Positions 19,165 to 31,640 of a DNA stretch of 64,000 bases are shown piece by piece. Each line of letters opens with the position of its first letter. The stretch's first letter is position 1. This DNA is from Fasciola hepatica (taxonomy: Eukaryota > Platyhelminthes > Trematoda > Plagiorchiida > Fasciolidae). The stretch lies in NCBI GenBank assembly GCA_948099385.1, contig CANUEZ040000129.1:6578501-6642500 (forward strand). Direction: 5' to 3'. The notes under the pieces are model-generated. The model saw nothing but the letters and a program-made list of their open reading frames with translations, had not been told where the DNA came from and did not search any database. The position numbers were made by a program, and so were the translations under genes.

Positions 19165-22100
19165 GACTTAACTCGGCACAAAACGTTTTCCAGTAGACTA
19201 TGGCGACGGCCAATCTAGCCTGGGAGGTAGACGGAGGTCTGCCAGAGTAATTTCTCGCTCCTTCTGTTTCGGCTTTTCCACGACTGCCCCATAACTCATT
19301 CTTCGTGGGTGGCTTCAAACTGATAGGCAACGGAACGAGAAGCAACACGGTTGCAAACGTCCAAACAGCGATATAATGAACCAGGAAGTGTAATTTCGCA
19401 TCATAATTCTCTAACTGCCATCTGCTCACTCCTCGCCCGGCCCTAATTTCAGTCAGCACCCCGCAACACTCACCAGAGATTCAACCAACAACAGTGTTCC
19501 ATGATCCAGCAGTCAACAGCACTCATGCCTTTACGCCATCTCCCCAGTTCCTGGAGCACTTGGGGGATGCAGGCAGCTTCCTCAACTTAAGATGGCCCTA
19601 ACATCCACTTGTTCGAGGTTGTCTCGCAGCTACATATGGAAAAGTAAAGACCCCACTTATAACATTGTCTAAGCTTGGCAACCTTACTTTGAGCGGGACA
19701 CAAACTGTAAGGAAATGGTGTCGTGTACTGCTACCAAAATGGCGCGGGCACAGGGGCACGCCAATATGGCAGCCATTGGCCTGCTCCAGTCAACCTTCCA
19801 TGAAAAGAAGTTTGGGGGTAAACTTACCACAACTTTCGGTTTGTGTGTGGCATCAATGCGATCAACTCCGGCAAAATTTTCTACCTTATGCCCTAAGGAT
19901 GTCCAACGGATTATGCATCTTAGCTCAAAATGATCAGGACCAAGAGTTATTTCAAAATGCTCCGCCGATTCAGTGGTACATTCCTGAATTGAGCAGCACT
20001 TGACAGTCATTTTGAAAACCCTCGCCTATTTCACGTGCAGACCAGACCAAACTCTGTCAAATCTGTCCATAGACTGACAGTGACATAAAACACGCAATGA
20101 TGGTTTAGTGCGCTAAGCGATATTTTACTTCCCACCAAAGATTTATGTATTTTCTCTTGTCATGCTCTATGGAAAAGCGGACTCCAGCAAGTGAAGCGGT
20201 GTGCTAGCGAACTGTCAATGTGCGGCCTGGTTTGATTGTTAGCCAGCAGGCCCCTGAAATACCCAAACCACTCAGAAGAGTTGGTTGTAAATGAAAGATG
20301 GACCAGGTAGTTCGTGGACAATATTAGACCACATACACCAAGCATTTGGTAAATCCGCGCCCAGGCACTGTGAATTTAAGACGCCTTCAGTCAAAAATAT
20401 TTTTCCTCGATGGATTTGAAGATCCGTTCTGTCGACTTCTGGAATGGTTCCAGAAGCTCGTATAGGTGCACGATCTTTGAGTACAGCGTTGATCACAGAG
20501 TGAGAAAATGCGTGTGGCTAATAACGGATACAAAAAGGTGAGAGTCTCTTGGTATCAGGCTCAAGCAAAGCTAAAATTTTATGAACAGCTGGAAGATGTG
20601 CTCAAAATACAACTCGAATCAGCGGCAATAGGAAGGAAAACGTCAACATTTCAAAAATAAGAAGACGAAGTAGGGCAGTAAAAATGCCGTTGTCTGGCGA
20701 GCGCTGGGGACAACTACGATAGAAAGATTTGCAGTGGACCAATATTGATGCCCTGTGTGCAACGATGGGAATAAAGGAAGCAACTAGTTCAGGGCTTAGG
20801 AAAGAAAGTGGGAAGATGAAGTATCTGTAAACGCCATGAATGCTGAGGAGAAAATTGGCCTTATGGAATCGCAAGTGCTCAGTTTAAGAAAAGACGAAAA
20901 GAAATATTCGGGCGTATGGCGAACTGGGGGTGGAAGCGGCGGAGGTAGGTGCCAAGTCGTCGTCGGTGGGTTATATGGTGGATACTCTAAAATGCAAACA
21001 GTCAGTGTATACCAGCCAGTCGGGATATACCCCGGAGGACTGGTTGTAACCTTTGGTGACTGGATCGCAGACGGCTTTAGTTATTGGAAAAATAGCCCAG
21101 AAAGACAATGGCCGAATCTGAAAAAGCCAAGGAGACAGTCAGATGTGGGTGGTTGAGTCAGCAGTTGGTCACAAACATGTTGACGCGTAAATGGTGCTGC
21201 TGTATTGATAAACAGCCTAATTTCTGAGTAGAAAATCTACAACTTAGGGCAATGGTAACAGAGAGTGGGTTACATAGTCCGGCTGTGTTGGCAGAGGCAA
21301 ACAGGAAAGAATGGCCTCTGTGGTTTGGTGGAAAATTGCGATCGGGAAGGAAGAAGTTGTTCTAAATGCTTCGGTTCGCGCGCCCTGCGGGTAGTTGTGG
21401 CTTGATGGAAGTAAAACTGATTTTTTTGGAGAGCCCGAGCGGTTGGTTCGTTTGCGGGTAGTACATTTTGTCTGGCTGTGAATGTTCGTCAAGCTTATTA
21501 TTTTAATGGATTTTTTTCCTTTCCTTCAAAGCACATGTTAATATTCTATTCATCTGATAGGATCTTGGCGGGGAACATGGTTCGTTCGGCGACATTTAGC
21601 ATGTAGATGATTGGTAATACTTCCAGTGCACACAGTTAACATCGTTGAGTCCGTATGCTTGATTCGCCGAAATTGACTTGGTTTTTGTCTGGAAAGGATT
21701 ATGTAAATTCATCTCGCTAGTGCTTGAGCAAAGCATGCGAATAGTGTCAGGTCGGACACCGGCAGAAAAATAAGTAATTCGGGTGGACCTTTATTTATTT
21801 TGGCCCGCCTGCGCTATCGTATTCGGATCACGTCACAGGGCAGTTGTAGTGCTATATAGCCTCGGGTGGAGTTGGTCTTTCTCAGCAAGCTCACCGCATG
21901 TGGCCTATGTCTGAGTCGGGCCCTGGGAGGCTTCGCTGCTCACCTATTAGCAATACCCAGGTCAGGCTAACAATACAGGTATGAATAGTCGGTGAGGGAA
22001 AACTTTTTGAAGTTGGGTCCCGGCTGCTGTTTGAGAAAGGACGATGCAAACGGCGGGACATATTTACAGTCGTTGCTATGCTCGTTTGCTTCGAGTTTTC

Positions 22101-23217
22101 ATAGTTCGATCGGAGAGGATACACTGAGGCGCTGGCCATGGGTGTCAATTCTATTATTACAAGATTGTCGACAACTACAGGTTTTCGTGGCCCAACCAAC
22201 ACTATCCTACTGTACGCGGTAGAACAGTTGTCTGTTAGTCAGTGGTTCTTGTCCATATTTCACATCTGTGCTGCTTTATCGCTTCAAGCTTTTAGGCGAG
22301 AAAACTGAGAAAATATGATTGACTTGGGTCTTAATCTGATCCCCTTTGCTCAGTTGTGTGCCGGTCGACTGACGATTTGAAAGCATTCTTGTGCGGACAG
22401 CGAATTGGATCTCGCTAAAGAGTTGGTTAGTGCAATATCAAGCGGAAAGGAAGTCGAAGGACTTTCTTGGGTAGGTGTTACAGTTGCTGACGCTTCTTGA
22501 CGGAATGGGTATGGGAGAGGTTCAATAAATTCAGTTGGTTTGTTCGAAGCAGTTACTCCTTTTTTCACTCTCCCTTAAATGCTCCTGCTCCCTGCCTTTT
22601 TACGGACAGTTCGAACCTTCGGTTCTTGGTTGTTCAGCAACGATGAATTTGTTTCACTCCTACGACCAGCCTGAAAAAGTGCTCAACCAACTAGGACTTG
22701 CAAAGTTCTGATTTTCTATTTTCCTTTGTGTAGATAAGGAACTGATTATTATGAGCTTTCCTCCCTCGATGGATTGGACTTGTCAAATTTCGGTGATTCC
22801 TAGTTCGGAAGTAGCAGACATTTTTTGTTCGTTGCGCATAAAAGTTAACATCCCAGACGAATGTTAGCCTCGTTGATGACGTTTTCAGGGAGATTATCCA
22901 CTCGTTGACATCCCTGATGGCCAAATGACGATCGAGGAGGCTTAACGTCAATCGTCGCAACAACACTGCCCCTGAATCGAGATCAGCTGGCCGATAAGTG
23001 ATATTTCTAAAGAAAGAGCTCGATGCTCACGTCGTTGTCATCTCACTAAGTCCCAGTCAGTGGGATTGCCGTAGATCTTCTGGCCACGGCAAGCACTTTC
23101 AGCCCCAGGACATTAAACAAACAACCTCTGTTACTTGTTCACCAGCAGCACACTGCTTATGGCTCTCAAGATTGGGTCCTCTTGGTCCGGAGTGAGCGAT
23201 GTCATCGTTTCAGAGGA
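19165..23217. other. No recognised gene
   Basis: About 4 kb with no family I can name. The longest frame (19684-20010, minus, 108 codons) has no known motif. A dispersed-repeat partner of the 14.3 kb segment lies at about 21095-21240. The flank next to the Pao LTR does not continue the Pao gag found on the other side of that element. Confidence 0.3.
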
Positions 23218-23593
23218 CGTAACACAGGTTTGAGCAGTGCGTAGCCAACTTCACAGCGGATCCCGAAATCAAAAGACAATTATCCGTGATATTCTGCCAT
23301 ACTAGATTACTGAATGAAAAATGACACCAAAATGATACAAACCTCGACAATGAGATCACAAGGACTCAACAAACGAGAAACCGAATGGCAGCGTGTGAGC
23401 AGACAGCACGTGCGTCACGCAGGTCCAGAATAAGGATATGACAAAGTAGCGCTCTGGGTGCGAACAAACAACAAGTGGTCCATAAAAACAAACAGTTCGT
23501 GAAGGCGCGTCAATAGTGTAGGCAAGTGAGTGATGTTAAGAAAAACACTGAACCGCAAAGGTTTTAGGGGATTTTCCACGACCGGCTGTTACA
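23218..23593 (-). repeat. 3' LTR of the BEL/Pao element
   Basis: About 376 bases, starting at CGTAAC (a change from the TGTAAC of its partner) and ending in GTTACA. Shared blocks with 29376-29740 include GCGTAGCCAA, GGATCCCGAAATCAAAAGAC, CAGCACGTGCGTCACGCAGG and GACCGGCTGTTACA. It has an extra ~9 bases around 23300-23320. Confidence 0.9.
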
Positions 23594-24243
23594 CCGCCCA
23601 CCAAAATCCTCTTGGATCCTTAGAAGAGTCAAATGTTTGGTATAAAGGTACTGATTTTTCCTACCTGCCCAGGCCCTGCTGTCAGTGCGCGCGCCTCATG
23701 CTTGTCGTCGAAGTTCTACTCATGGTCGCACCTAATCCATTGGCCACATAGACGCGAGGCTATTCTACATCTTCCACGAGGACAACTGACCGAGGGCGGG
23801 CGTGAAGGGGAAATATAGATGCTGTCCTTGGAAGGGCCGTCCTGCCCTGGCTGTATGCGCTTGTATGAGTGTGTGCGTATGATGAAATGGCCGCTACTTC
23901 CACATACGCAAAAGACAATTTAGTAACGTCAACAAAAACCAACGGCGAACACCGTCACATGTTTGATAGGGGTTATGAGGTGTAGCTCGCATCGGGTATG
24001 CGCATATGTGTCTGGATGTATAGTGGAACCACAAGTACCACTACATATCAAAAAAGGACTTTCTGCAAAGTCAGCAAAAGCCTGTGAGCGCTGTAACGTG
24101 TTTGACGGGGACCATGTGGCATAAACGTGTAAAATAAAGATGAGTGTGCTCCGGGGTGTACGATGGTCCGATACGTCAGTGTATCGTGATTTCTTCCATA
24201 CATGGGGTTTCTTTACCCACCCCGAAGACGAGTGCAAAATAGT
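23594..24243 (-). other. 3' untranslated interior of the Pao element
   Basis: Between the integrase end and the 3' LTR. Read on the minus strand, the bases next to the LTR are G-rich (TGGTGGGCGG), as expected for the polypurine tract that primes plus-strand synthesis. No coding signal is seen. Confidence 0.5.
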
Positions 24244-25930
24244 CTACTGGGCCTCAGCTTTATCAGCTTCTCCGCCTTCACTCTCGAGTAGGCTAATACT
24301 GCATATGTCACGAATTAGCGCTCCGTTAACTGTCTTCACTTTCACCTTTCTTATCATTCCGTCAGTGATTTCGATGGTTTTTATAACAAATCCCAAAGAC
24401 CAGGTGCCGAAATGTGCGTGTTCTTCGGCGATCGTAACCACATCCCCAACTTTGAATGGTCTTGTTTTTCAACAGCCAATTCCGTCTAGTCTGCCGAGCC
24501 GGTAGGTACTCCCACAGCCATCGCCTCCAGAAGACCTTGGCCAGATAGTTCGCTTGCTTCCATCCGTGGAGGTAGCTCCCGCGAAGGTTTACCGGCCAGG
24601 TGGGTGGGGTCGCCGTTCATTACTGGAACCAGGGGGCGGTTGTTCAGAATTCTCTCCACCTCAGTCTTGACGGTGTTCAGCGTCTCGTCGTCGGGCGGCT
24701 GTTGCCCCACGATCGACAGCAATATCCGTCTGGCGGACCGGATCATGCGTTCCCATACGCCGCCTCGGTGGCTGGCCTGTGGGGGGTTGAAATGCCATCG
24801 TATGCCGTAGGCCACTGTTCGATCCTGCATTCCGTCCTAGTTTATGTTCTTGTGCCAACCCTGCAATTCCCGGTGAGCACCCACAAAGTTCGATCCACTA
24901 TCTGAGTATACATCGGCCGGCACGCCTTCTTGGTTGATAAGTCTCTGCAAGGCCCGTAGAAACGAATCGGTCGTCATCGAATGTGCGACTTCTAGGTGTA
25001 CCGCACGTGACTTCATGCACGTCATGATACATCCGTATCGCTTTTCTAATCTTTTCCCGCACTTGATCCACAAGGGCCCGAAATAGTCCAACCCAGTGTC
25101 ACTGAACGGCCACCAGCCCGCAGTCACCCTGCATTCTGGTAGTGGGGCCATGAGTTGTTTGCCCGCTGTGGCATTGCGTCTCCTGCATTGCACACACCGT
25201 CGGATTACGCGTTTCACAGCCTCTCGTCCTCTCAACAGCCGAAGGCGCTTTCGGATGACGCTCGTCACGTGACTTTCCCCGGCATGTCCCTCCGTGGTGT
25301 GGACGTGTTGGATCATTAGCTCTACTACAGCTTGTCCCGCCGGACACAGTACATGACACTTTGTGTTGAAGCTGAGGTGGGTGTTGGTCAGCCTTCCATC
25401 TACCCGCAGCAGTCCGTCAATGAGTTTGGGATTAAAACGCTTCAGTTCGCTTCTTGGGGATGATACCTCTTTGCTGACCGGTCCCACTTCTTCCGCCCTC
25501 TCGAGTTCTCGGGCGAAAGCCTCTCGTTGTATCATTCTGAAAATATCGTATTCTGCAGCTTGTAGCTCATCGGGACTTATCGGGCCGACCCGTATTCGGC
25601 CTGAAGGGCGAAGCCCTTTCATCACTAGTAAATTTCTCTTGAACCTGGCTAACCAGACTAATGCACCAAGTTTATTCATCCGGGAAGAAAACCTGACCAA
25701 TCGCGATAGAATGGATGTCGCTTCGACGACGTTGGCCGCTATCACTACGCCTTTGATCTCCAGTTCCACTTCCGTAGGGGTTTTAATTCGAACACGGGCC
25801 AGCCCTGTTTAAGCGTTTGCAGGAAGTGTGGCCCTCTCGTCCACGTGTCTAGTTGCCTCAAGTTGGCCGCACCTCGGGAGCACAGGTCGGCCGGATTATC
25901 GCCAGACCTGACATGCTTCCACCGGTTCAT
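24244..25930 (-). pseudogene. Pao integrase region (broken)
   Basis: From the minus-strand 5' side: the segment 25745-25930 contains GDNPADLCSRGA, the conserved link between RNase H and integrase in Pao. Then 25769-24837 carries the zinc-binding region (HVHTTEGHAGESHV ... CVQCRRR) and catalytic core (TGLDYFGPLW with its Asp, VYSDSGSNFVGA with its Asp). The core continues after an in-frame stop at 24837 into [22 protein letters not shown] with the Glu. The C-terminal segment 24441-24244 (GTWSLGFVIKTIEI ... VKVKTVNG) is the SH3-like tail. Frame changes separate 25930 from 25769 and 24830 from 24441. In a live element this enzyme inserts the cDNA into the genome. Confidence 0.85.
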
Positions 25931-25976
25931 GGCTGTATCACCGTGGATAATCGTGAGTTGGTTAGCAACGAAAGTA

Positions 25977-26369
25977 CTAAACCGGCTCCGGAAGTTGTTG
26001 ATATATTAAAGTACTCTTCATCGCTTGTACCGCCCTGACTAGCAACACAGCTGCACTGAGTTCAAGGCGTGGGATCGAGACCGACTTCAGTGGAGCAACG
26101 CGGGCTTTGGCGAACAAGATCCTCGTAGTGTATTGTCCATCTCCTGTACACCATCGTCCGTACACCACAGCTCCATAACCGACTTCGGATGCATCGGAAA
26201 AAGCATGTAGTTCTCCAGTCCGCGTTGTATGGCCAGGAGTCAAACATCGTAGAATCCTTATGTCCCCTAATTTCTTCAAGGTGTTCAAAAATTCTTCCCA
26301 GTCCAACCAGTCCCCTCGGTCCAGTGACTGGTCCCAATCAACTTTCTTACGGCACAGCCGCCGCAGCAA
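25977..26369 (-). pseudogene. Pao RNase H domain
   Basis: Contains HAFSDASEVGYGAVVY and FAKARVAPLKSVSIPRLEL, hallmarks of the BEL/Pao RNase H, which removes RNA from the RNA:DNA hybrid. It continues the frame of the RT segment after an in-frame stop at 26388. It ends in a stop at 25977, and the next block is in a different frame. Confidence 0.85.
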
Positions 26370-26387
26370 GATCTTTCCGGGTAGCAG

Positions 26388-27349
26388 TTACGGTGAGACG
26401 AAACCGAGCGAGTTGAACAACCTTGAGACGGCAGATAGTGTGCCACGACGGGTTATTGGCAGCTCGGGAACTTTTAGCTCGAAAGCAAAATCGTCCATTT
26501 CCGCGTCCCATTGTATTCCTAAAGTGCGCTCGATAGGAAGTGGATAGCCGTCCAAATCTCCCACCTTTTCGGCCTTTCCGTGATACGGGATGACCTTCAG
26601 CACTTCTGAAGCTTTCGACATCCATTTAGTTAAATGGACGCCGCCCTCCTCCAGCAATCTCGTCAGACCCCTGAACTGCTCTAGAGCTGATTCCACATCA
26701 TCGAATGACCAAAGGTAGTCGTCGACGTAGGAATTTCTGCCGACGCCATCTACCACCGTCCGATGGACTAGCTCGCCATGTTTGTTCGCTGATTCTCGAA
26801 GGGCTAGTTCGCGCAAAATGGTGACGATATGGCTGCGAAGGTGTGGACGGTCTTCCTATAATTCACCATTGCGTTTTCCCGGTCGCTCCCTCCCCACCAC
26901 AGGAAACGCAATGCATCTCGTTCTCCCACCGGAATCTTCACCTAATGAAACATTTCCCTAAGGTCGGCAGACAAAGCTACTTTACCCAATCTGAAACGGC
27001 ACAAAACATCGATTAGTTGTGTGGCCCAGTCAGGCCCTTGTTGTAAGCGATAGTTTAACGACTTGCCCTGGAATTTGGCCGCACAGTCGAAGACCACCAG
27101 CAGTTTTTGGGGTTTCTTGGGGCTGATAACCTGGTGGTGAGGTAAATACCAAATACCCTTCTGGCCGTCGATGTTAGCGGGCACCCTTTCAACGTAACCG
27201 AGCGCTTCGTTTCGTTTCATTAATTCTGCATACCGTTCCCACAGATCCTGGTCTCGAATGAAGCATTCCTTTCGTCGTAGCAGTCGTTGGCGAACATAGT
27301 CTCGGTTATCAGTCCACGAGTTGGTCGGTGTGCTCCATTGGAGGGGCAC
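26388..27349 (-). pseudogene. Pao reverse transcriptase, two pieces
   Basis: The N-terminal piece (27349-26942) has GIWYLPHHQVISPKKPQKLLVVFD and ends in SADLREMFH, which is motif A. A stop follows immediately at 26942. The C-terminal piece (26816-26388) has NSYVDDYLWS, the YVDD catalytic box of Pao RTs, and then LGIQWD and SRLFNSLGF. A frameshift lies between the pieces near 26820. The first codon of the second open frame is TTG and is not a real start. Catalytic aspartates survive but the protein cannot be made whole. Confidence 0.88.
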
Positions 27350-29358
27350 CTCGCGCTGTTTTTAAGACCTCTAGTGCCTTGCTGCACCGTTTGTAGAGCG
27401 AAGTGATCCTCTTGAGACAACGATGGTCTTTTGTCTCCTATGTCATGAAACTCCTTTTCATACAGCCGCTGTAGGTTATACTCTATGCGGTCTGTTCCGG
27501 CGAATAAATAATTCACGGAACCACGTACCCCTACTGGACCGTATAACATCCATCTGAGGGCCGTGCGTACGACATGAGGTGCCTGGCGGTCGCCCACTCT
27601 CTGGTCAAGTACCCAATGCGCCTCTGGCACGTCGCAACCGATCAGGAGATCCACTTCATCATCTTCTCAGTCTACAACGGTTACATCCTGCAGGTGGGGC
27701 CACCTAGTCAAGATTGCGTTGACCGACCTTGGTGCTCGCATGGGGAGGTCAGCTAACGTGAGTGCCTCCGTTAGTTCGCTTCGCTCGTTAGCGTCTAAAG
27801 AGATGAGCTGCATCCTCAACCGGCCGGCAGTCTTTACTTGTGTTCCGCCCACCGTGCTCACTGCCAACGAAGTCGCACCTTGAGCGAGTTGGTGTTTGTC
27901 GGCAAATCGCTCTTTCACTAGAGTAGTGTCGGATCCACTATCGACGAAAGCCAACGCTTTGACTACCCCAGTTGGGGTCACTACTCCCACGCCCACTACA
28001 CCTAAACGTACCGGTTCACTGGCAGATCGTGACGTTGAACAAATAACGCTGGGTTTGGTACTCGTCTCGGCTAAGGTTACTCTCGCCTGATGCAGCAACC
28101 GGTGGTGTCTGCCCGTGCGGCTCTCGTAACCACATCGGTTCCTTGTTCTACAGGCTGCTGCCCGGTGCGTAGTGTTGAGACAAATAAAACACGCACCTGC
28201 AATCCTCGCGATTCCCCACCGTTCGTCTGTTGTGGCGTTGCCGAACTTGGGGCATTCTGGTAGGCCATGGCTAGTAGCACAAGATCTGCAACTTGGTTGC
28301 ACCGTGGCATCTCGTGAAATGGCGTGTGCATTGGTCCAAGGTTGGTATTTCGGCTGTTCCCGAGCAGTGGTTTGAGCCTGGCTAGTACTGGGCTTGTTTG
28401 CTCGGTTGCTGTCCCGGATAAGTCGGCCAAATCTGCTGTCGGCTATCTTGGTTTGCTTGTCCAAGTATTCGGTCAGGTCTTCGAAGTTAGCTTCCCTGTC
28501 GCTACGGCTTATCCGTTCTGCTTCTTCCGCCCGCCGACCCTGTAGTTTGGGAGAGAGGTGGCTGACTATGCCTTCCAAAGTGTGCATTCCATCTAGGTCA
28601 GCCCTATAACCTAAATGGTCGAGGGCTATTGAGCAGTTTTGCATCTTAATCACCAGGTCGGCCATTGTGTAGACGTCGCCCTTGGTTCTCTTTGCCTCTA
28701 CCATCATACCCTTTGTCAGGTTACGGGCCACCTTGAACGGTTGGCCAAACAAGTCCCTTAGAATCGCTCTTGCTCTTGTGTAGCCTTGTTCCGGGTGGGT
28801 CATGGTACACCCGTCGATAGCTTCTCTTGCTCGGCCTCGGCAGTAGCGAGTAAGGTAGAGGAGCCTTTGCCCGCGGTCGGTTACCTTATTTTCGACGAAC
28901 GTCTCGAACTGCTTGACAAACTTGCAGTATTGCTCAGCTCGCCCGTCGAAAACCGTTAGTTCCACTCTAGGCAAATCGATCGGTGGTGGTTTGTATCCGG
29001 CGACCGGCTTGGGGTTCCCTATCTTATTGCACCCTGATCTATCGGAAGTGTCGTAGTCGTTGGTCTCTGGCTCACGATCTTTCTGTGTACACTTCTCTGC
29101 TTCCTGCGCCTGTAGTCTAGCCGATAGTAACTGTTGTTCTAGGTCTAGTATTCTCAGCCTATATAAATCAACATCCTTACGATCCATATTGCTCTGATTA
29201 ACACATGAACTAGCACTGACAGGACTAGACGATCTAACATTAACTAAAGAATCAAATGTACCCATAACCTCCCCAGAGACTTGCCGTGTTACTTCCTGTC
29301 CGGGTTCCAATGTTTTCGATCCTTTTCTTGGCGTTTTGCGTGTTTTTCCTCGTTCCAA
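27220..29358 (-). pseudogene. Pao Gag - protease region
   Basis: The main frame 29358-27667 (563 codons, opening at TTG; the first ATG is at 29265) holds the Pao Gag core (PRVELTVFDGRAEQYCKFVKQFE ... EAIDGC) at about residues 130-220. A CCHC knuckle spans about residues 390-403 (CFIC, His398, Cys403). An aspartic protease follows with DSGSD at about residue 473. A TGA at 27667-27669 interrupts the frame. The same frame continues to 27220 with DLLIGCDVPEAHWVLD, the conserved tail of the protease/linker. Gag forms the particle and the protease cuts the polyprotein. Confidence 0.88.
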
Positions 29359-29375
29359 ATTGATCTATTGAGTAT

Positions 29376-29740
29376 TGTAACGAACGTTTGAGCAATGCGT
29401 AGCCAAATTCGCAACGGATCCCGAAATCAAAAGACGCTTATCCGGGATATTCTACTATACATGAACAATGACATAAACAATATACAAACCTCAATAATAC
29501 GATCCCAAGGACTCAACAACGGGAAACCGAATAGCAGCGTGTGAGCAAACAGCACGTGCGTCACGCAGGTTCTTAACAAGGATGTGCCAAAGTAGTGCTC
29601 TGAGCGCGAACAAACAACAATTGGTCCATAAAATCAACCAGTTCGTAAAGACAAGTCAATAGTGCAGGCAGATGAGTGATGTTGGGAAAAACACTGAATC
29701 GCGAGGGAAAAAGGGGGATTTTCCATGACCGGCTGTTACA
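29376..29740 (-). repeat. 5' LTR of the BEL/Pao element
   Basis: 365 bases with perfect 6-base inverted ends, TGTAAC at the left and GTTACA at the right. It is followed (minus strand) within ~20 bases by the open gag frame. It is the partner of 23218-23593. The right edge cuts straight into the protease region of an older Pao copy. Confidence 0.92.
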
Positions 29741-31269
29741 ACGGGTGCCATTCACTGTGCTCACTGCTAGTGAAGATTGATTCCATCTGATCCCATATCT
29801 CTCTGGGAACTCCTTCCTTACTAGCGTGGTATCCGAGCCACTACCTACCAGGGCCAATGCTCTTATCACCCCATCTGGGGTTCTTACGCCAACTGCTGTT
29901 ACTCCCAGGCGAATGTACTTGTTAGTGGAGCGAGACACTTAGCAGACCACACCTGGCTTCGGGGTTTCTTTGGCATTCAGTTTTTGGCATTTGTGTAGTG
30001 GGTAATGGTGCTTTCCATGGCATCCATCCTGACTACAATTGGGTTTCGTTCGGCACACCGCTGCTCGATGTGAATATTTGAGACAGACAAAGCACGCGCC
30101 TAGTCTCTTAGCCATTTCCCATCTTTCGTCGACGTCTACTTTGCGGAAGCGAGGGCATTCCGCTAGGCGATGAGGCGCTCCACAATCCCTACACTCCGGC
30201 AAATTTTCACCTTCGTGAGATAATGCGTGTGTGTTAGCCCATGGTTGACCTCCACTTGGTTCCCTGATCCAGCTTCGTGTCGTCGCAATCCTGGGTGGCT
30301 TGCTCGTCTCGCGCACCAATTGACCGAAACGACTGTCTGCTATTCGAGCATGACCGTCTATAAACCGCGTCAGGTCCTCAAACGTAGCTTCTCGCCCAAA
30401 TCTACTAACCTCCTCGGTTTCCTTACCCCACCTACTCTATCGTTCTGTGGGTAAACTGCACACTATGGTCTCCAATGTGTGAAGTGCGTTCATGTCTGAT
30501 CGGTAGTCAAGGTGATCAAATGCGATGCCGCAGTTCTGCATTTTTATCACCAGACTGACTAGAGAACCTGACTCGCCTTTGGAACGTCTTGCCTTTGGTA
30601 GTGCATCAGCAATCAGGTTTCGAGCGACCGTAAATGGATGCCCAAGCAGATCTTTCAATATCTCACGCTACCGGGTGTAACCCTTTTCGGGATCCAGCAC
30701 CGATCGATCGCTTCCCTGGCTCTTCTACGAAAGTGAAGTAGCCGATACAAGAATCTCTGTCCTGGATCGGATACTCTCCTTTCTACAAATATCTCGTAAT
30801 GGGTAATGAACCTGCAGTACTGTTCTGCGCCCCCGTCAAATGGGGACAATTCCGCCTTTGGCAAGTCGGTGGCATGCGTTACGCTGGCACAAGTCGGCTT
30901 CAGTCGTTCCATGGAATGGCTAGGCTGAATGGCCGCATGCTCCGAGGTTTCCAAGATCACCTCTCGCTCCCGTCTTCGGAGTTGTTCTTTCTTGGCTGAC
31001 TCAGTTTCTTCCATAGCCTGCCTACGCTGGTTTGCTCATTCTACTATTCTCAATCTATAGATATCTTCACCCTCAAATCCCGTATCATTGGCTGAAATAC
31101 ATGAAGTCACACTGACAGGACTAGTAGGCCTAGCAATATCTAGGTAATCAGTTTCAACCAAAAATACCCCAGGGACTTGCCGGGTTGCTTCTTGTCCAGC
31201 TTCGGCTTGCCTTCGTCCTCTTCTTAGCATTTGTGATTGATTTCCTCGTGAAGATTCCAAGTTGAGCAA
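29741..31269 (-). pseudogene. Second, older BEL/Pao Gag-protease copy
   Basis: Minus-strand pieces: 31323-31036 (Gag N-terminus, LNLESSRG and GQEATRQVPG, matching the first copy's LERGK and GQEVTRQVSG), 31014-30655 (LPKAELSPFDGGAEQYCRF ... REAIDRC), 30658-30437 (VARNLIADA ... MQNCGIAFDHLDYR), 30319-29939 (CCHC: CFVCLKYSHRAAVC) and 29938-29741 (protease with GSGSD where the catalytic box normally reads DSGSD). There are stops at 31036, 30437 and 29939 and a frameshift near 30656. The copy stops at the LTR of the element to its left. The rest of pol is missing, so it was cut off or rearranged. Confidence 0.85.
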
Positions 31270-31640
31270 TGTAACGGTTATTCCGATCAAACAAATCTCA
31301 AAGTCGGAACAAGATTGATTCACTGATTCTGAGGTACTGAATTACCAAATCATACGCATATAAGTTGAGTACAAACCTCAACTGTACGGCCACAACGTCT
31401 AGCAACGGAGACCAGAGTTCAAAAGAGGTCAATGTCAGGTACAACCGTCACGGCAGTCCAAGTTCGAGTCAAAATTATGCCACTTCACGTGAACAAAATA
31501 TGAACAAATATTCAAGTGTATTGGTTGATACATGCTGTACTTGTTCGAGGGTCAGTAAGATAAAGATCATAGTTTCAACAATATGAGTACGTGACATTTG
31601 CTGACGAGGATTTTCTCACGCGTACTGTGCAGCTATCACT
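31270..31640 (-). repeat. Probable 5' LTR of the older Pao copy
   Basis: Starts TGTAACGG exactly where the Pao Gag N-terminal sequence ends, the same spacing as in the complete element. Internal blocks (AGTACAAACCTCAA, and GAGGATTTTC near the end) resemble the other Pao LTRs and the segment at 820. The right edge is estimated from the length of the complete LTR. Confidence 0.45.

Larger units (their letters stand above)
23218..29740 (-). mobile_element. BEL/Pao LTR retrotransposon, defective
   Basis: A 6.5 kb element on the minus strand bounded by two related LTRs (5' LTR at the right, 29376-29740; 3' LTR at the left, 23218-23593). Between them, in BEL/Pao order, are gag with CCHC knuckle, aspartic protease, RT with YVDD, RNase H and an integrase. 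The frame is broken by in-frame stops (27667, 26942, 26388, 24837) and several frameshifts, so it cannot make its own polyprotein. The LTRs differ at well over a tenth of positions, so the insertion is old. I could not find a target-site duplication. The right flank is an older Pao copy and the left flank is not its continuation. Confidence 0.9.

Noticed and set aside
19684..20010. 108-codon minus-strand frame
   Set aside because: No recognised motif, no splice context, and an equally long frame on the other strand. Probably chance.
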